From Zygnema cylindricum (lineage: Eukaryota; Streptophyta; Zygnematophyceae; Zygnematales; Zygnemataceae): DNA of 64,000 nt. The stretch is from assembly GCA_037447655.1 (NCBI GenBank), contig JBBHKE010000183.1, positions 1 to 64,000 of the forward strand. The letters are read 5' to 3'. Shown here piece after piece: positions 12,701-24,800 of this stretch (position 1 is the stretch's first letter; the number at the start of each line of letters is the position of its first letter). A model generated the notes under the pieces. The model ran no database searches and had not been told where the DNA came from. It saw only the letters and a list, made by a program, of their open reading frames with translations. The position numbers were made by a program, and so were the translations under genes.

Positions 12701-12831
12701 TGTTTTTATTGGAAAATTGTCAAAATTTGGAAGAAATTTGGATGGAAGAGAGTATGGTTAATGGGTTAATTCACAAAATAGCTTTTGAAAAAGGGGTACA
12801 ATTAGTGATATTTTCTAGAGTAGTAGAATAA
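9781..12831 (+). CDS. F-box/leucine-rich-repeat protein, repetitive N-terminus
   Basis: Exons 9781-11211, 11884-12155 and 12405-12831 join in phase to about 709 residues. Both introns have GT..AG borders. The F-box is at about residues 346-386 (FEDLPEEILILVFENL, then SLVCKLWLRA), the segment that binds SKP1 in SCF ubiquitin ligases. From about residue 470 to the end there are cysteine-containing leucine-rich repeats of the F-box/LRR type (for example FCPNLEKFRLRNSSGVTSRG and NCLFLKMIDLRR), which would select the substrate. The N-terminal half is unusual: Ser/Pro/Phe/Asn-rich, with imperfect QNFSES-type hexapeptides at about residues 242-340, and a Lys/Asn/Gly-rich linker at about 395-440 follows the F-box. 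The substrate cannot be inferred. Start chosen as the first ATG after the CT tract. AATAAA lies at 13101-13106. Confidence 0.82.
10509..10796 (+). repeat. Coding minisatellite, 18-bp unit (QNFSES/QNFPKS)
   Basis: In-frame 18-bp units encode QNFSES, QNFPKS, QNFTKS, RNFSES, QHFPKS and similar. Every four or five units a dipeptide QC or QR interrupts, giving a higher-order unit of 26 residues (78 bp), seen twice, and then one of 32 residues. The repeat also keeps long frames open on the opposite strand, which should not be taken as a gene. Confidence 0.9.
11263..11355. repeat. (TCCC)n-type low-complexity tract in F-box intron 1
   Basis: Pyrimidine-rich CCCTCCCT runs starting about 50 bases after the exon-1 donor. 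The opposite strand is G-rich with GGGA repeats, the same simple-repeat class as the large block near 63 kb. Confidence 0.85.
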
Positions 12832-14319
12832 TTTTGTCGTTTTTTTTTTTTTTAGTAGGAACTTAGTAGGTTAGTATGTCCATTTTTTTTTTGTTTTGCT
12901 GGAGGCGAGTCACTTTTTCTATCCTTTTTTTTAAATGTAATTGGATACGTTGGTTTTAGTTAGGAATTTCTTAAGGTTTTCCATTAAATGTTTGTATTTA
13001 TTCTTTTAAATCTTTCATATTTATCTTTTCTTTTGTTTTTTTCTTGTTTTGAAAGGATACGTGTGTTTTGAAATTTGGGAATCGTAAACTTTTCTTTTAA
13101 AATAAATGTAAACTATTTTTCTTTGTCTTTGTTTTTATATTATATATATTGGCGTAGGAAATATTTTTGTGTTCAACAAGCGTTGGCTATGTTTCTTTTG
13201 TAATTTCTTTGTGTGAATGGGAGAATCCATCCCAAATTTTTTAGTTCTTTTTGTGTTCTCTAAACTATACTATTATTAGTTTATACTTACATATGTGATT
13301 AAATCTATTAGCCGGTATAACCATATAGTATATTGAAGTCATACTATATTAGTGTGATAAGTATGGTAACAGGAATTATACCCGCACTTTTGTCTGTCCT
13401 TCGAAGCTGTTAATTCATAGCGGATGAATCTTGACCGTCCATTTGTTTCTGGAAACGCATTCATTCAGTATTCTCCAGACAAGCATGCAGAGTCATGCAA
13501 CCCATCTTTGCCTGTTTACCGGAAGTTATGTACTGTACGGTATACAAGTAGCGTACAATACACCGTGTATCGCTATTAGTGTTAATGTTTTTTTTGCCGC
13601 TTAAAACATCTTTTTTCCGTACATGCTTGTCGGATTATAGATCTGACGGTTGCGATTGAAAGCCAAGATTTTCACCTTTCCATCGGCGGTCTCCATATGA
13701 AAATCGGACAAGTGTGTACGAAGAAAAGATGTTTAAAGTGGCGAAAATTTTATTAACACTAATAGCGATACACGGTGTACTGCATTCCACAAAGAAGAGA
13801 GGTTACATCGATCATCGATGTTTCTAGATCATAATTTCTTTCTCTAGTAGTTAGTCTTATCCATGCTATTTACAGTGATTTGATGATTATTGAGAGCTGT
13901 ATTATATGGTTCCTTCGTCTGTTATGCAGTAAGGGAGGGAAAGCTAATTGAAGAAGATTTTATTTCCAACGTTTATGACATTTTTGTTACGATTTTTCCA
14001 ATATCGTATATTGAGAATGAAAGTTTGCTTTCGTCAAAATCAATATTGGAAACTGTTTTGAATTTGTTATATGGTTCAAAAGGTTGCAGAGGCCGTAAAA
14101 GTCTTTTAAATATTCAGTTCTTACAGCCTTTGTCTTGTTTAAAACTTTTTTGAGACATCTTTGTAAGAAAGGTCTGGTACAATCGACTCGTTATTCTAAC
14201 GCTTTTAGAGACTCTTTTTAAATTTGCTCTACTTTTGTTGAATAGCTTGCTTTTTAAGAAGAAAGTTTACTGTCGTTGAAGCAGCAAAAAAAAGAAAAAG
14301 AAAAAAGGAAGAAGGAAAA
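12832..14319. other. Intergenic region between F-box and MDR genes
   Basis: The T-rich 3' flank of the F-box gene contains AATAAA at 13101-13106. A MITE occupies 13559-13779. The A-rich leader AAAAAAAAGAAAAAG just before 14320 precedes the MDR start codon. An open frame at 13890-14153 has no recognisable family. Confidence 0.6.
13559..13779. mobile_element. MITE, subfamily A, intact inverted ends
   Basis: Begins TACACCGTGTATCGCTATTA and ends with its inverse. The outer 28 bases of the two ends are exact inverse matches, and the inverted repeat continues with mismatches to about 78 bases, including TTAAAACATCTTTT and a CGTACA..CTTGTC block. If the TA at each end is the target duplication, the element proper starts CACCGTG. 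About 221 bp with no coding capacity. It is the clearest member of the group in this window. Confidence 0.85.
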
Positions 14320-17300
14320 ATGCAGCGAGCAGTTCAATTGAAATCAACTTCTGACGAAGATTATTTGAGCCAAATCTCTTTGACGAACCAAAAACCAAAA
14401 CCTTCTCCCGGACCGGATGAAGTTCTTATTCGAATGAAATGCCGTCCTGTCAATCCTGCCGATATCGGGACGATAAAAGGACGATTCAGAGCTTACAAAC
14501 CAAAAGAGTGGCCCGCAACTCCTGGATTTGAAGGCATGGGAGTGGTGGAGGCTGTAGGATCTGGGCTGAAAGATATGAATGTGAGCAGTTTCCGTAATAT
14601 CCTCGGTTTCCGTAATACACTGCCCAGCTTTATTAGCGCCCAGGATTCATAAGAGTTAATGCTAATACTACAGTGTTTATGCTATATGTAATACTAATTT
14701 AGTGCAAGGAGACGTGGCAGATTGTAGTTCACTCCTTTAAATTGTGTTATCAATACTATTTCCAGCCAGAAAAAGTCGTGACTGAATTAGTGTTACTAAC
14801 CCGAATAATGATGGGCTGGGTGGTTTCTGGAGCCATATATGATCATGATTTTTTTGGCCTGGAATGCTCATGTGAATGAGTCCAAATGTAATTCAAATTC
14901 AATGTAGGAAAAAAAAAACAATACAAGAATTTTCTAGTGGTGCATATACTTTTGTTGCAACATATACGTTTATAACTAATTCGATAATCCCATAAAATGT
15001 GCTGGGGAAGCTTTGATTATGTATAGACGCTTCATGTTTCTTCCATAAAAAAATTACAGACCTCAAAAACATTTTACAAGAAGGTTATCTGTACACACTA
15101 TTTTCACATCCTGAACTCTATTATCATTCCCTAATTTGCGTGACTTACAAAGGCTTTCCACATCAATGTCAAACATATGCTTTTAAACCTAATATTCTCA
15201 AACATAATTTAAATTAGAAAGATCAGCAAATCAATTGTGATTGACATTGTCCCATGGGATAATTAATGACTCGAAGCTGGCTCTTCACAATTTCGAAATT
15301 TCTATTCTAAAATATTGTTTGTTCGTATGTTTGTTTATTTTATAGAAGTTAGCATCGGTGAACCTGTTAATCTTTATGTTCAAGTACTTCATGTGCAGGT
15401 CGGCCAACGAGTGGTTCCTCTTATTTTTGAAAAAGGTCAACTTGGAGAGGGGACTTGGCAGGAATACGTGACAGCGTCACCGACAGATATTGTTAATGTT
15501 CCTGACGAGGTTTCAGACGGTTGTGCAGCTCAATTTTTTGCCAATCCATGGACAGTTGTGGGACTTCTCGACGTAAGTTTTGACACATAAGAAGCTTCGG
15601 AACTCAAGTAGAGGGAGAAGACGTTTCATAGGGAGGTTTAAACATTAAACCTAAAGTGTTACAACATCAAATTTTAACTATAATCATAATTACGCAGGTC
15701 GTTTTACCTTAATGTCGGTTTCCTTCATTATTTTATCTAAGAGATTCCTAAAAATCACATGTTATGGATAAAATTGCACTTTTAAGAATATTGGGAAATA
15801 AAACAACAGTAAGCACCAGTAGAAACTTTCAGAATATGAACGCAGAAGGGAAAAAATACCGGGAATATTTTTTTTTTATCTCTTGGAAAGGAAGCTAGCA
15901 GTTGTTATTTGCACAACCCTTCATGTATATTACACACCAACTAGTCTGGCTTATATCAATTTTTAACGCTGATTTGAATTGTGCTAACACGAAATAGAGA
16001 AAGATAACTGTCAAATATACTTGTTGGCAATTGATACATCGTCATTTTTGTACAAATCCTTGCTATTACTATGCTTGTAACTGAATGACTGTGATGGTCA
16101 GTGTACACTCTACATTACAGTTGTTTTTTCTTACTGTTGTTTTCAAGTTAAAGAAACCTTTGTGGTATATATTGATTTCACAGGATCTCGCGGTACCGCC
16201 AGGGGAGTTTGTTCTTCAGACAGCAGCAGGTTCTGCTTTGGGAAAAGAATTTGTCCAGTATTCAAAATATAAAGGAATTAAGACTGTAAATGTTATTAGA
16301 CGGACGGAGGCAGTTGAGCAACTCAAGAATCTCGGTGCAGACGAGGTAAGTAAGAACATCTTTGTAAACAGCGGTTTATAAATTTTCAGCTAAATTAACA
16401 ACTAATAAAGTTTAAATTTTCATTGTTTAAAATGAAGGTTAGGAAAAGTATTGATCAACAGGGACACTTATGTTACTTGTTGGAATTATTAGGTGAGGAT
16501 TTATCCAATCTATTCCTATTGTGGTCAGATGACTAACTGTTTGGACAGTTTCTGTGCTTACTTTCTAATGTATTGTTCGCAAAGTTAGTATTCATGTGAC
16601 AAAATAGTAATAAGATTAATTAAAAAAAGTGCAATCGTAAACCATCTGACCGAATGGCAGAAATACACAGGCAAAACAAAAGTGAAAAATGTCACACGAA
16701 TGGAGTAGAAAGAGTCAGTATAATTCATATATGATCAAGAAGAACTGATAGAGCTGAAAAAACTAAACAACAGCTGAATTGAACTGATAGTGGGATCTTT
16801 TGAGCCGATACATACAGGTCATAAACAGTGAAGAGGAAGATATTGTGGCCCGAGTCATGGCCATCACAAACGGTCGAGGCGTTTTTGCCGCAATCGATGC
16901 AGTTGGAGGGAAAATGACAAAAACAGTTTGCTCTTGCGTTCGTGATGGTGGAACTGTACTCATTTATGGAGCACTTTCCGGCGATGAAGTTGTTACTGCC
17001 ATATATGACCTCATTTTCAGGTTGAAAAGACTCTTTACTCAAGGTTCAAATCAAAATCTTTTGGAACCATCGCTTGACGTTTTTATAGCCATACATGACT
17101 TAATTTTCAGGTTTTAAAAACCTTAAATTTTGTGACCCTTTTTACTTAATTTTCAGTTCAAAATCTTTTTGAACCATCGCTCACCTAGGTGCGAAACTAG
17201 AAAAATGAATAAACATTAAAGGCAAGGCCACTGTGACAGTTCCCTTTATAGAGATTATTTAGAAGAACACACTTAAAGAGAGAATCTTATCACTAATTTG

Positions 17301-17867
17301 TTGAATTGATGTCAATGGGTAAGTTCCCGTGCAACAAAATTGTAGAAGAATCTACTCATAAATCACTACAAATTACGAAGCGTTTCTTTTGGACAACGAT
17401 GAATAAGGGACTTGCCAAATATTGTCAATGGCCGGTTTTTAAGAAACTCCTCAAGTCCCTTCGTAATTTTGATGCCTTCACCTTCATAGGGTTATGCTAC
17501 TTGATGAGTTTTCAGAAAATTTCAATGGGAAATATGATTGATATACTTGTTTTTTTACAGAAATTCACCTTCATAGGGTTATGCTACTTGATGAGTTTTC
17601 AGAAAATTTCAATGGGAAATATGATTGATATACTTGTTTTTTTACAGAAAAATCGTCCTCCGAGGATTTTACATGCCACACTGGGTCAATAGCGAGCACG
17701 GGACATCGGAAAAAAGGATTGTTTTGGCCCAAAAAATTATGGAACTGATGAAAAAAGGAGTCTTAATTCCGCCTGTCGGGAAATCGTTTGATTTGGCAGA
17801 ATTTAAAGAAGCAATATTGGAGGCGGAAAAAAATCCAGGGAAAGGGAAGGTCCTCCTGGTCGGTTGA
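14320..17867 (+). CDS. Zinc-independent MDR oxidoreductase (MECR/quinone-reductase-like)
   Basis: Exons 14320-14580, 15399-15572, 16184-16345, 16818-17020 and 17648-17867 join in phase to about 339 residues, normal length for the medium-chain dehydrogenase/reductase superfamily. Residues 1-130 are the GroES-like catalytic fold (RPVNPADIGTIKGRF, PGFEGMGVVEAVG). A Rossmann NAD(P)H-binding domain follows with TAAGSALGKEFVQ at about 158-170, then NVIRR, LGADEV and DGGTVLIYGALSG. No structural-zinc four-cysteine loop is visible, so it belongs with the enoyl-thioester/quinone reductases that reduce double bonds with NADPH. The substrate is not determinable. No clear organelle presequence. The last intron is odd: its donor (AG|GTTGAA) is weak, and both borders lie in short tandem duplications. 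Confidence 0.8.
14616..14822. mobile_element. MITE, subfamily D, in MDR intron 1
   Basis: Left end TACACTGCCCAGCTTTATTA, right end the approximate inverse (AATAATGATGGGCTGGG). The interior carries GAGTTAATGCTAATAC near the left end, TTAGTGTTACTAAC near the right end, and a CTGGCAGATTGTAGT-like phrase. The copy at 40172-40395 matches it in inverted orientation. Confidence 0.6.
16998..17187. repeat. 90-bp tandem duplication spanning the exon-4 donor of the MDR gene
   Basis: GCCATATATGACCTCATTTT followed by CAG|GTT at 16998 recurs as GCCATACATGACTTAATTTT plus CAG|GTT at 17088, exactly 90 bases on. TTCAAAATCTTTTTGAACCA later recurs as well. The stretch between the two donors stays open in the coding frame. 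Confidence 0.8.
17477..17647. repeat. 87-bp tandem duplication spanning the last MDR intron acceptor
   Basis: A unit beginning TTCACCTTCATAGG and ending in a T-tract plus ACAG occurs at 17477 and again at 17564, nearly identical. Each copy therefore ends in a usable 3' splice site (17560 and 17647). The second is used in the gene model; the first would enter a stop within a few codons in the required phase. Confidence 0.9.
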
Positions 17868-20400
17868 TTCTAAAAGTAGGGTTTTTTTTTTCCTTTTTTT
17901 TTTTTTTTGGATGCGCCATCACTTGCCAGAAGTTACTATTGAGAGATCAGTTCTGGAGTTGTGGAGGATCCTCCTGTCGGTCGATTGTACAAGTTTGTCT
18001 TTTTTTTTTTCTTTAGTGTCTTTTTTTTTTGGATGAGCGACCACTTTCGAGATGCTTTTTTCAGAGTTCTGAAGGGCAATATTAGTTACTGAGTTTCAAG
18101 GCATCTCAAATACCAAACTGTATATCGTAGGATTTCTTACCTCCAAATTTTCCGAGGGTCTACATGGGTTAAAAGCAGGGTGTCAAAACTTCAAAATTTT
18201 GTTTGTAGAAAGGGCTCCTTGGGGCAATGGAGGAGCTCATTTTAAAGTGGTGGATAGAAAAAAAATACATGTATCATCTAGTGTGTATATATAGAGGCAT
18301 GTATCTGTGCTGTAAGGACAGTACCTCTGGATGGAGCTTAAAAAAATTAGAGATCATTTTGTGATGCAAACTGTCTTCATATGTCACTGTGATATATCGC
18401 TGGTTAAAATGCTTAAAAATGCATTGAAATGCTTTGATATTCTCCATTTAGTCTTTCTTCTCTTCATGTCAAGAAAATAAGGTCATCATTAGCACAATTT
18501 CAGAAAATGAAAGCCAAAAGGTAATAATGCTAGGCTCATTTTAGTTTCTTTCCTCAAACCATCTGTTACGTCATTACAGATTCAGTTACGGTTTCTTGCT
18601 TGCTTTCAACAGAAGCACTTTTCTTTTATGAAAAGACCGTTAAGATATAATTGGGCGAAAAAATACACCGACACAACCAAGGAGTCTCCAAATGCTAGCT
18701 TACATAGGGGCACTCATTTACACTTTTTAACAAAATCAACCGTTAATTTAGTTTCTTCCTTAACTCATGTTTCATCTTTTAGCAAGCAGAGTCTTGTGGT
18801 TCCAAAAGCGTCATTCTACATTTGTTTGAACACCATTCCTTGTAAAGGCAATCCTATCCTGACAAAATAAGCGATATATGGTCGTCTCAACTAGTAGACT
18901 TAGTTGTCTTTGAATGTGAATATAGTTAAGTTGAAGTGATTGGTCCCAGAGACGCATAGGTTATGACCTTAGGAAATATTATGTCAGTAATACTACAACA
19001 ATGCCTCAACAATAGAGCAAGGAAAGCGATTACCACAATGCGAAATTAGAATTAAACTTACCACAATGCGAAATTAGAATTAAACTAAAACAGTCATAGT
19101 TAGTGTATAACTTAAGTAAACAAACTTGCGATCCCGCTATTCTAATACGGCTTCACTTAATTGTGTACTATATTCGGCCTCAGGAGCAATTGGCTTTATC
19201 GATACTATTTTTGTGGTCAATGGCCAGAAGATAATGCAGCAAATTAGTGTTATTAGCTCTAAAACGATTCATGTTTACGAGTGTATTTTCACACACAGTT
19301 ACCTTTGGCTAATAAACACATCTCAATTGAATTAAATCCCTTAATTTGGTTACTGTTGGCTTCCTTTTGTTGAAGCGACAACGCGATTTTTTATTGAAAA
19401 TAACTCTTTTACATTTCCGATGAAAAGGAACCTTTGTTGTTTACAATTACATATTGTTGAAAAAATATTCTCAAGTCATATAAAACCTTGTTAGCTACAA
19501 CTTTTTGGATGCGCGCTATACCTGCATAATAAAGTGTTCCACTTTCTTTTTAGGTTTTGTTTTTAAATTCTATGTTTATCTATAAACGCTCCCTCATACT
19601 CAAATATTTTGAAGTCTCATTCGTCAAAGCAATCAGATGTGTTGTCATTATTGTCATGCCTAATTGAAAATATTATTTAAGGCAATTGTGGGCCACACAA
19701 TTTGTAGTATGCGATGTAACAAACTCTCCAAATAGTCCATCTTTAGAAAAAGTACTCATTTTTAAGGTAACAATACACAGTCATAAATAAGACAACATCT
19801 ATGCATATTCACCTATTATAAACGATAATGGAGTTGAGCAATGACTGGCAATGCATCCTGTTTAACTCAAACATAGAGTGGTGAGATCGACAGTCACACA
19901 TTTGTTTCCACTTCATATCTATTCTATCTCAAGAAACAATCCACACAAACCAGCGTAAGGCATAAAACGACAAAAAAACCTATCTAACAAAACCCCTAAG
20001 CTCCAGGAGATGAGTTGTTGGCCTCACACTGTTGACTGTCCCATTGATCTAAACAACCAATGAGAACCTTTGGCAAGTCACGACAAAACAGGGAAAATAC
20101 CAGTAACCACCAAGGACTTAGCCAAGGGGAAGGTAAGAAGAAGGTAAGGCATTCCATGTGAAAATACATACCCCATTACACTCAAAACCCTTGCAAATAT
20201 TGAATGGCAAATTTTATGTGACAGTTTGACAGGCGGTTCATATCCGGGGAAAAGGCTGGGAAGATAGGAAAGACAATTCTTTTTTAGGGTACTTAAACTT
20301 TTGGAAGAGCTCCTCAAATGTTGTATGTGCTCCTTTAGATTCCTTATGGAAGCCTCGTATAGCTCCAGCGTCTCCCTTCAGTCAATATTCAGAATCCTCC

Positions 20401-20521
20401 AAATGTGTGGTCCAAAATCGTCCTCCAAATGTGTGGTCCAAAATCGTCCTCCAAATGTGTGGTCCAAAATCGTCCTCCAAATGTGTGGTCCAAAATCGTC
20501 CTCCAAATGTGTGGTCCAAAA
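20401..20521. repeat. 26-bp tandem repeat, about five copies
   Basis: The unit AAATGTGTGGTCCAAAATCG plus TCCTCC starts at 20401, 20427, 20453, 20479 and 20505, essentially identical each time. The last unit runs into AACAGTCACTGTCATGATCA, a phrase also present in the GTTGTTCAAA element near 4,750. Confidence 0.92.
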
Positions 20522-20544
20522 ACAGTCACTGTCATGATCAATTC

Positions 20545-20578
20545 CCAATTATTAACACTCATAGCGATACACGGTGTA
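20545..20578. mobile_element. MITE right-end fragment
   Basis: ATTAACACTCATAGCGATAC followed by ACGGTGTA is one base different from the right end of the MITE at 13559-13779. No left end was found, so this is a solo or truncated end. Confidence 0.7.
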
Positions 20579-21897
20579 GTGCGATTGCAACGAGCATGCC
20601 CGATATATCGTATAGTCTTGGAAAAGAATCGGAAGAGAAGGGACAGAAGAACGCTCAGTTTTGGTTCGTGAACGGGCTTCTAAGGCACGGCGTGAGAAGT
20701 GCACCACTGTGACGTCACTATATGTTTCTGGAAGGTTCCTCTCGGTATTTTGTGTGTTACTTTTTTGAAACGTGGCGTAATGATGGCCGTTAAAATGTAA
20801 ACTCGTGCTGTCGTGCAAACTGTACATTCTGGAGTACAGTCTTTTACTGAGTTGTCTTACATGAATTTACAGTTGAAAAGAAAACTAAAACTCTCATTGA
20901 AAATCATGTTTTGGGTGGGGTACATGCAGCGTTTTGTGTTAAATTTTTGGAGTATCCCTTGTCTAAGACCAATGAATTTGAAGAAATGTGAGATTTCATT
21001 GGTTCAAGAGGCAAGCTAGATTCTCTAAATGCTTTGATTACCATATTTTCTTGGGGAGGATCGTGTGGGGGATTTGTCCACGCTGGCTTTATTAGTCAAT
21101 GTGGAAATAGTGTGGAGCTTCGGTGCGCGACTACAGTACTGTAGTCGCCGTTGATGTATGTATGTATGCCACTATCCGGTCAGAATCTAGTTACGGTATC
21201 TCCGGAAGGAACCGGTTGTGTACCTCTTTAGTGTACCCCCTAACCTGCGTCCAGATTCAGCGAATATTCCGCCGTTCAGCTCCTCCACAAGTACTGTAGA
21301 CACATAGATTCGTATCAGTTATGGTAAACCATGCCGGCGGATTCCTTTTAAACTGATTCCATGTCGGTGGCCGCCACGAGAGCGGTACATTCTAACTCTA
21401 GTAAGTTTAAGCCAGGTTAACAAACTTTACACAGGCAGCAAGCCTGCCAATAACTAAACAACACGTCCATAAAACATTCCATCACTGTTTATCAAATGGT
21501 GTGGACTTTAGCTGACCTCCCTAGTCAGCAGTTGGTCCTAGCCACACCAAAAAACAGGATTCTCCGTACAGAGATTTGCAAAGACGTCGAGTTTCCAGTG
21601 TGAACGGTGTTCAGAACGGCGGATCCGTCCCTAAAGAGTTAAAGTTCAGTAAATTCCTTGTCGGTGATACATAACTACGTATAGTACATCCGAGTTTACT
21701 GTTGGACAGCGTGAATCTTTGAAAGCCACTTGTACAGTGTAACTTTTCAGTCTGTGCAGCTGCTCTTCCACCTTGGCTGCAGGATACCTGCAAAAGAAAA
21801 ATCACGAAGGGTAAAACCGAAGTCTTTGTTTCGCCTGTTTCCACAAAACTTTTCTGCAGGAACGAAACTTTCTGCCGCTGCTGACTGCCAGCAGAAA

Positions 21898-24800
21898 ATG
21901 GCAGAATATTTTTCAGGCGGGAGAAAAGCGTCGCGTCACGTGATATTTTCTCTTCCTTTACTGCTGGCTTTTGCAGTCTTTTCAGCAACTGCCAACTCCG
22001 ACGATCCTGTTGTAGGATGCTCGGGCTTTGTGCAGGTGAGGTTCCAGGATCACTTTTATTTTTTTTGTGTGTGAAGTTTTTTTTTTTTTGTTATATTTGC
22101 AGATTGGTTCTGAATCGCCTCTGGAAACAGCAAAGATTTTAACTTCCTTACACTTTAGTTGTCTTTACATCTGCAGAGATCAAATTATGTATGTGTCTTA
22201 TTTTCCAACTATTTTTTTTGTCTCAATTTGTAAAGAATCTTGCAACAAGAATGCATATCAAAGACATTTGCATTTCAGTTTCCACCCTGTATTGCAAAGA
22301 AAGTAAAATCAACTTTATGACTGAAATCTTGAAGACTTCTTAAAGATGAGCGGAATGTGGTTAGAGTTGTGATACTAACGGGATTAGTTCTCTTTTAAAC
22401 GGAGTCAGTTTCAAGCTTTATTCTTGGCATTTTTAAAACTAGTTGGCAAAATAATAAACCATCTCAAGAAATTCAGAGGATGGCAAGATTTTAAGAACCT
22501 AATCGTGTACATTTTCATTTCATTTTTTGTCGATCCTGATTAACGCAATTATGTGTTGTCACAAAAGTGTAATCCAAAGATTTGTATGCATTATTGTACA
22601 CCTTTCCTGACCACATTTCCTTGACAATAACACTGTGTCATTTTTAGCGTCAATTATAGTACATTGGTCCCCTGGATTTTAGTCCCCGAACCCATAAAAT
22701 TCTCAATGACACTAATTTTTTTTTTCTTAACGCCAATTCTTTGAACGGTTCAAAAATAGGCACGTCATTTGGAACCGAATTTGAATTAACAGCACTAATA
22801 TAAACCCCAAGCTGCTAATTTCTTCACTCTAATAACGATTCACGGTGCACCTTATCGAACTATTTCTGACATTTTGATATTAGTGTCTCTGAAAATGTAG
22901 GATCCCTAGATTCTCTTTAACCCACCATTCTCCAGCTCTAATTTCTGATTTTTCAAGGTGGTAAAAGTGGTGGAAAGGGAGAGAGGTTGAGGGCGGTTGA
23001 ATGAGGAGAGGTTGAGAGAGGTTGAGGGTCTTGGAATAGGTTTCTACTGAACTGTTTTCTTACGCTGATCCAAATTTAAATTGGGCTAGTAAGCAGAATC
23101 AGTGAACCGCCTGACTTTAGGCATTGTATTGGGCGTTCATGTGGTTTCATGATGAAATAACCCCCGATCATTTCCTACCATTTGGTTCCGTTCCTCCTAT
23201 TTTATTTTCCCAACCTCTCTTTCCCCTGGCTCAATTCGCTTTAAATTTCTCAGAGCTGACTCTCCACTGTCTTTTTTTTAGTCTGAAAACTATGATCGAA
23301 TAGAGTTTAAATTTTTGCTTCTGCTCTCGGTATACGTCATTGCACCCAGTATTATATTGTTTATTTAACTGCTTGATGAAATAACCAATTATGACCATTA
23401 ATCCTGTATTGCCTGTGTAACCAGTACAACCTGTATAACCAGTACAACCTTCATAACCAATATAACCATTATAACCAGTATAACTAGTATAACCAAGTGA
23501 GATAATGACTTTTATCCTATGTCCTAGTGGCTAATTTTTTTTTATATGTAAATTGGAGCTCAAATTGGGTTCATGAAGCCAATGCCGAAGCCCACTGATG
23601 ATTTTTAAGGACAGCATATAATGAAAACGGAAACAGCTCGCAACACCAACAATAATAATGGGAGTACTAGAAATTAGAGCAGAGGTTGGAATCAAAAATG
23701 GAAATAAAAACACAAATAACACATAAAACTTTCATACTCTGTGGTGTCTTGGTCCATCATCCGCAATTAAGTGTGTGTTGCTATTGTGTGTCACAGTTTT
23801 ATTTTGCACTTTTAATTTATAATCAACCCGGTGACAGTACAATATGTTACTCTTTTTGTGGACACCTGCAGGAAAAGTGGGGTTATTTATTCTAGAACAA
23901 AACTATGTGTGGATTTTTTTGAAGAAGTTCCTCTTTATTATAATTGGCACACTATTGTCAACACTAATTTTATCATATCTTGTAGTGAGAGTAGTTAAAT
24001 GGCGAGTTCAGTTTGGACTGTTCCACAACCGCATTTAGTCAGAAAATTATTTAAGCTTTAAGGACTTTGTGTTTTTAAAAAGAATATGTTTTACGTTGGC
24101 AATGCATTGCTAGCTTTTTGACAGTTTGTGACTTGAAATATACTGCACGCAATCCTTCATATTTGAATGTTAGGGGTACATGACGCCATTCTGGAATATG
24201 TATGTCGAATTTACTGGTTTGCAAGTGCATTTTTAATTTCTATCAATGTAATACACATTTTAGTGTTTTATGCCTTCTGTGGCACAGGAAGCCAGCAAAC
24301 TCTCTTGTTTTATTTGATTGCTGATGTGTTCTCTATTTCTAAAACTGGCATATCAAAAGTTTGGGGTGCTTACCAACTGAATTGCATGAGCATCTTCATT
24401 TCTTAGTTTTGGTATCAATGAATCATTAGAACTTGGGCTTTAACATGTTATTTTGTAAGGGAACATTCAGTCCTTGACTAGCTTTTTTTCACCAGCTAAT
24501 TTGTAATTTTCTGACAGACATATTTTCGGTGCTTTGCCGTTTATGAAGTTCCTAATAACAAGCATATTGTAACAGATTCAAATAATTGTCTTTTTGACTC
24601 GGTCATTCATGATTCTTTAGAATGTTTTGCAGTTATCTGTTAATTTACACAGGATACTCAGTAAGTTTGTATTGCTATAAGAGTATGGTTGCAACTTGAG
24701 ATGCCCTGGGGTTTTTGACTCTCGTGACATTCAAATCAAGACTGACTTTACTTGCTAAAGTATATATATTTCTAAACGAGGTACTCTGTGGTATGGTCGC

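Larger units (their letters stand above)
17868..21897. other. Intergenic region between MDR and NOMO genes
   Basis: About 4 kb of AT-rich sequence with no recognisable gene on either strand. It holds T-rich 3' flank of the MDR gene (to about 18,030), a 28-bp tandem pair at 19,031-19,086 (unit TACCACAATGCGAAATTAGA..), a 26-bp satellite at 20,401, a MITE end at 20,545, and a moderately GC-richer stretch at about 21,100-21,890 that is the probable promoter and 5' UTR of NOMO. Confidence 0.55.

Noticed and set aside
16600-16720. Possible LINE 3' remnant in MDR intron 3
   Set aside because: Shares only about a dozen bases (GTAAACCATCTGA) with the LINE tail near 5,260; too short to call.
18628-18870. 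80-residue open frame in the intergenic region
   Set aside because: No family match, atypical composition and no splice context.
21730-21897. Upstream in-frame ATG for NOMO
   Set aside because: It would place 56 polar residues before the signal peptide; the ATG at 21898 puts the hydrophobic segment at the correct distance.
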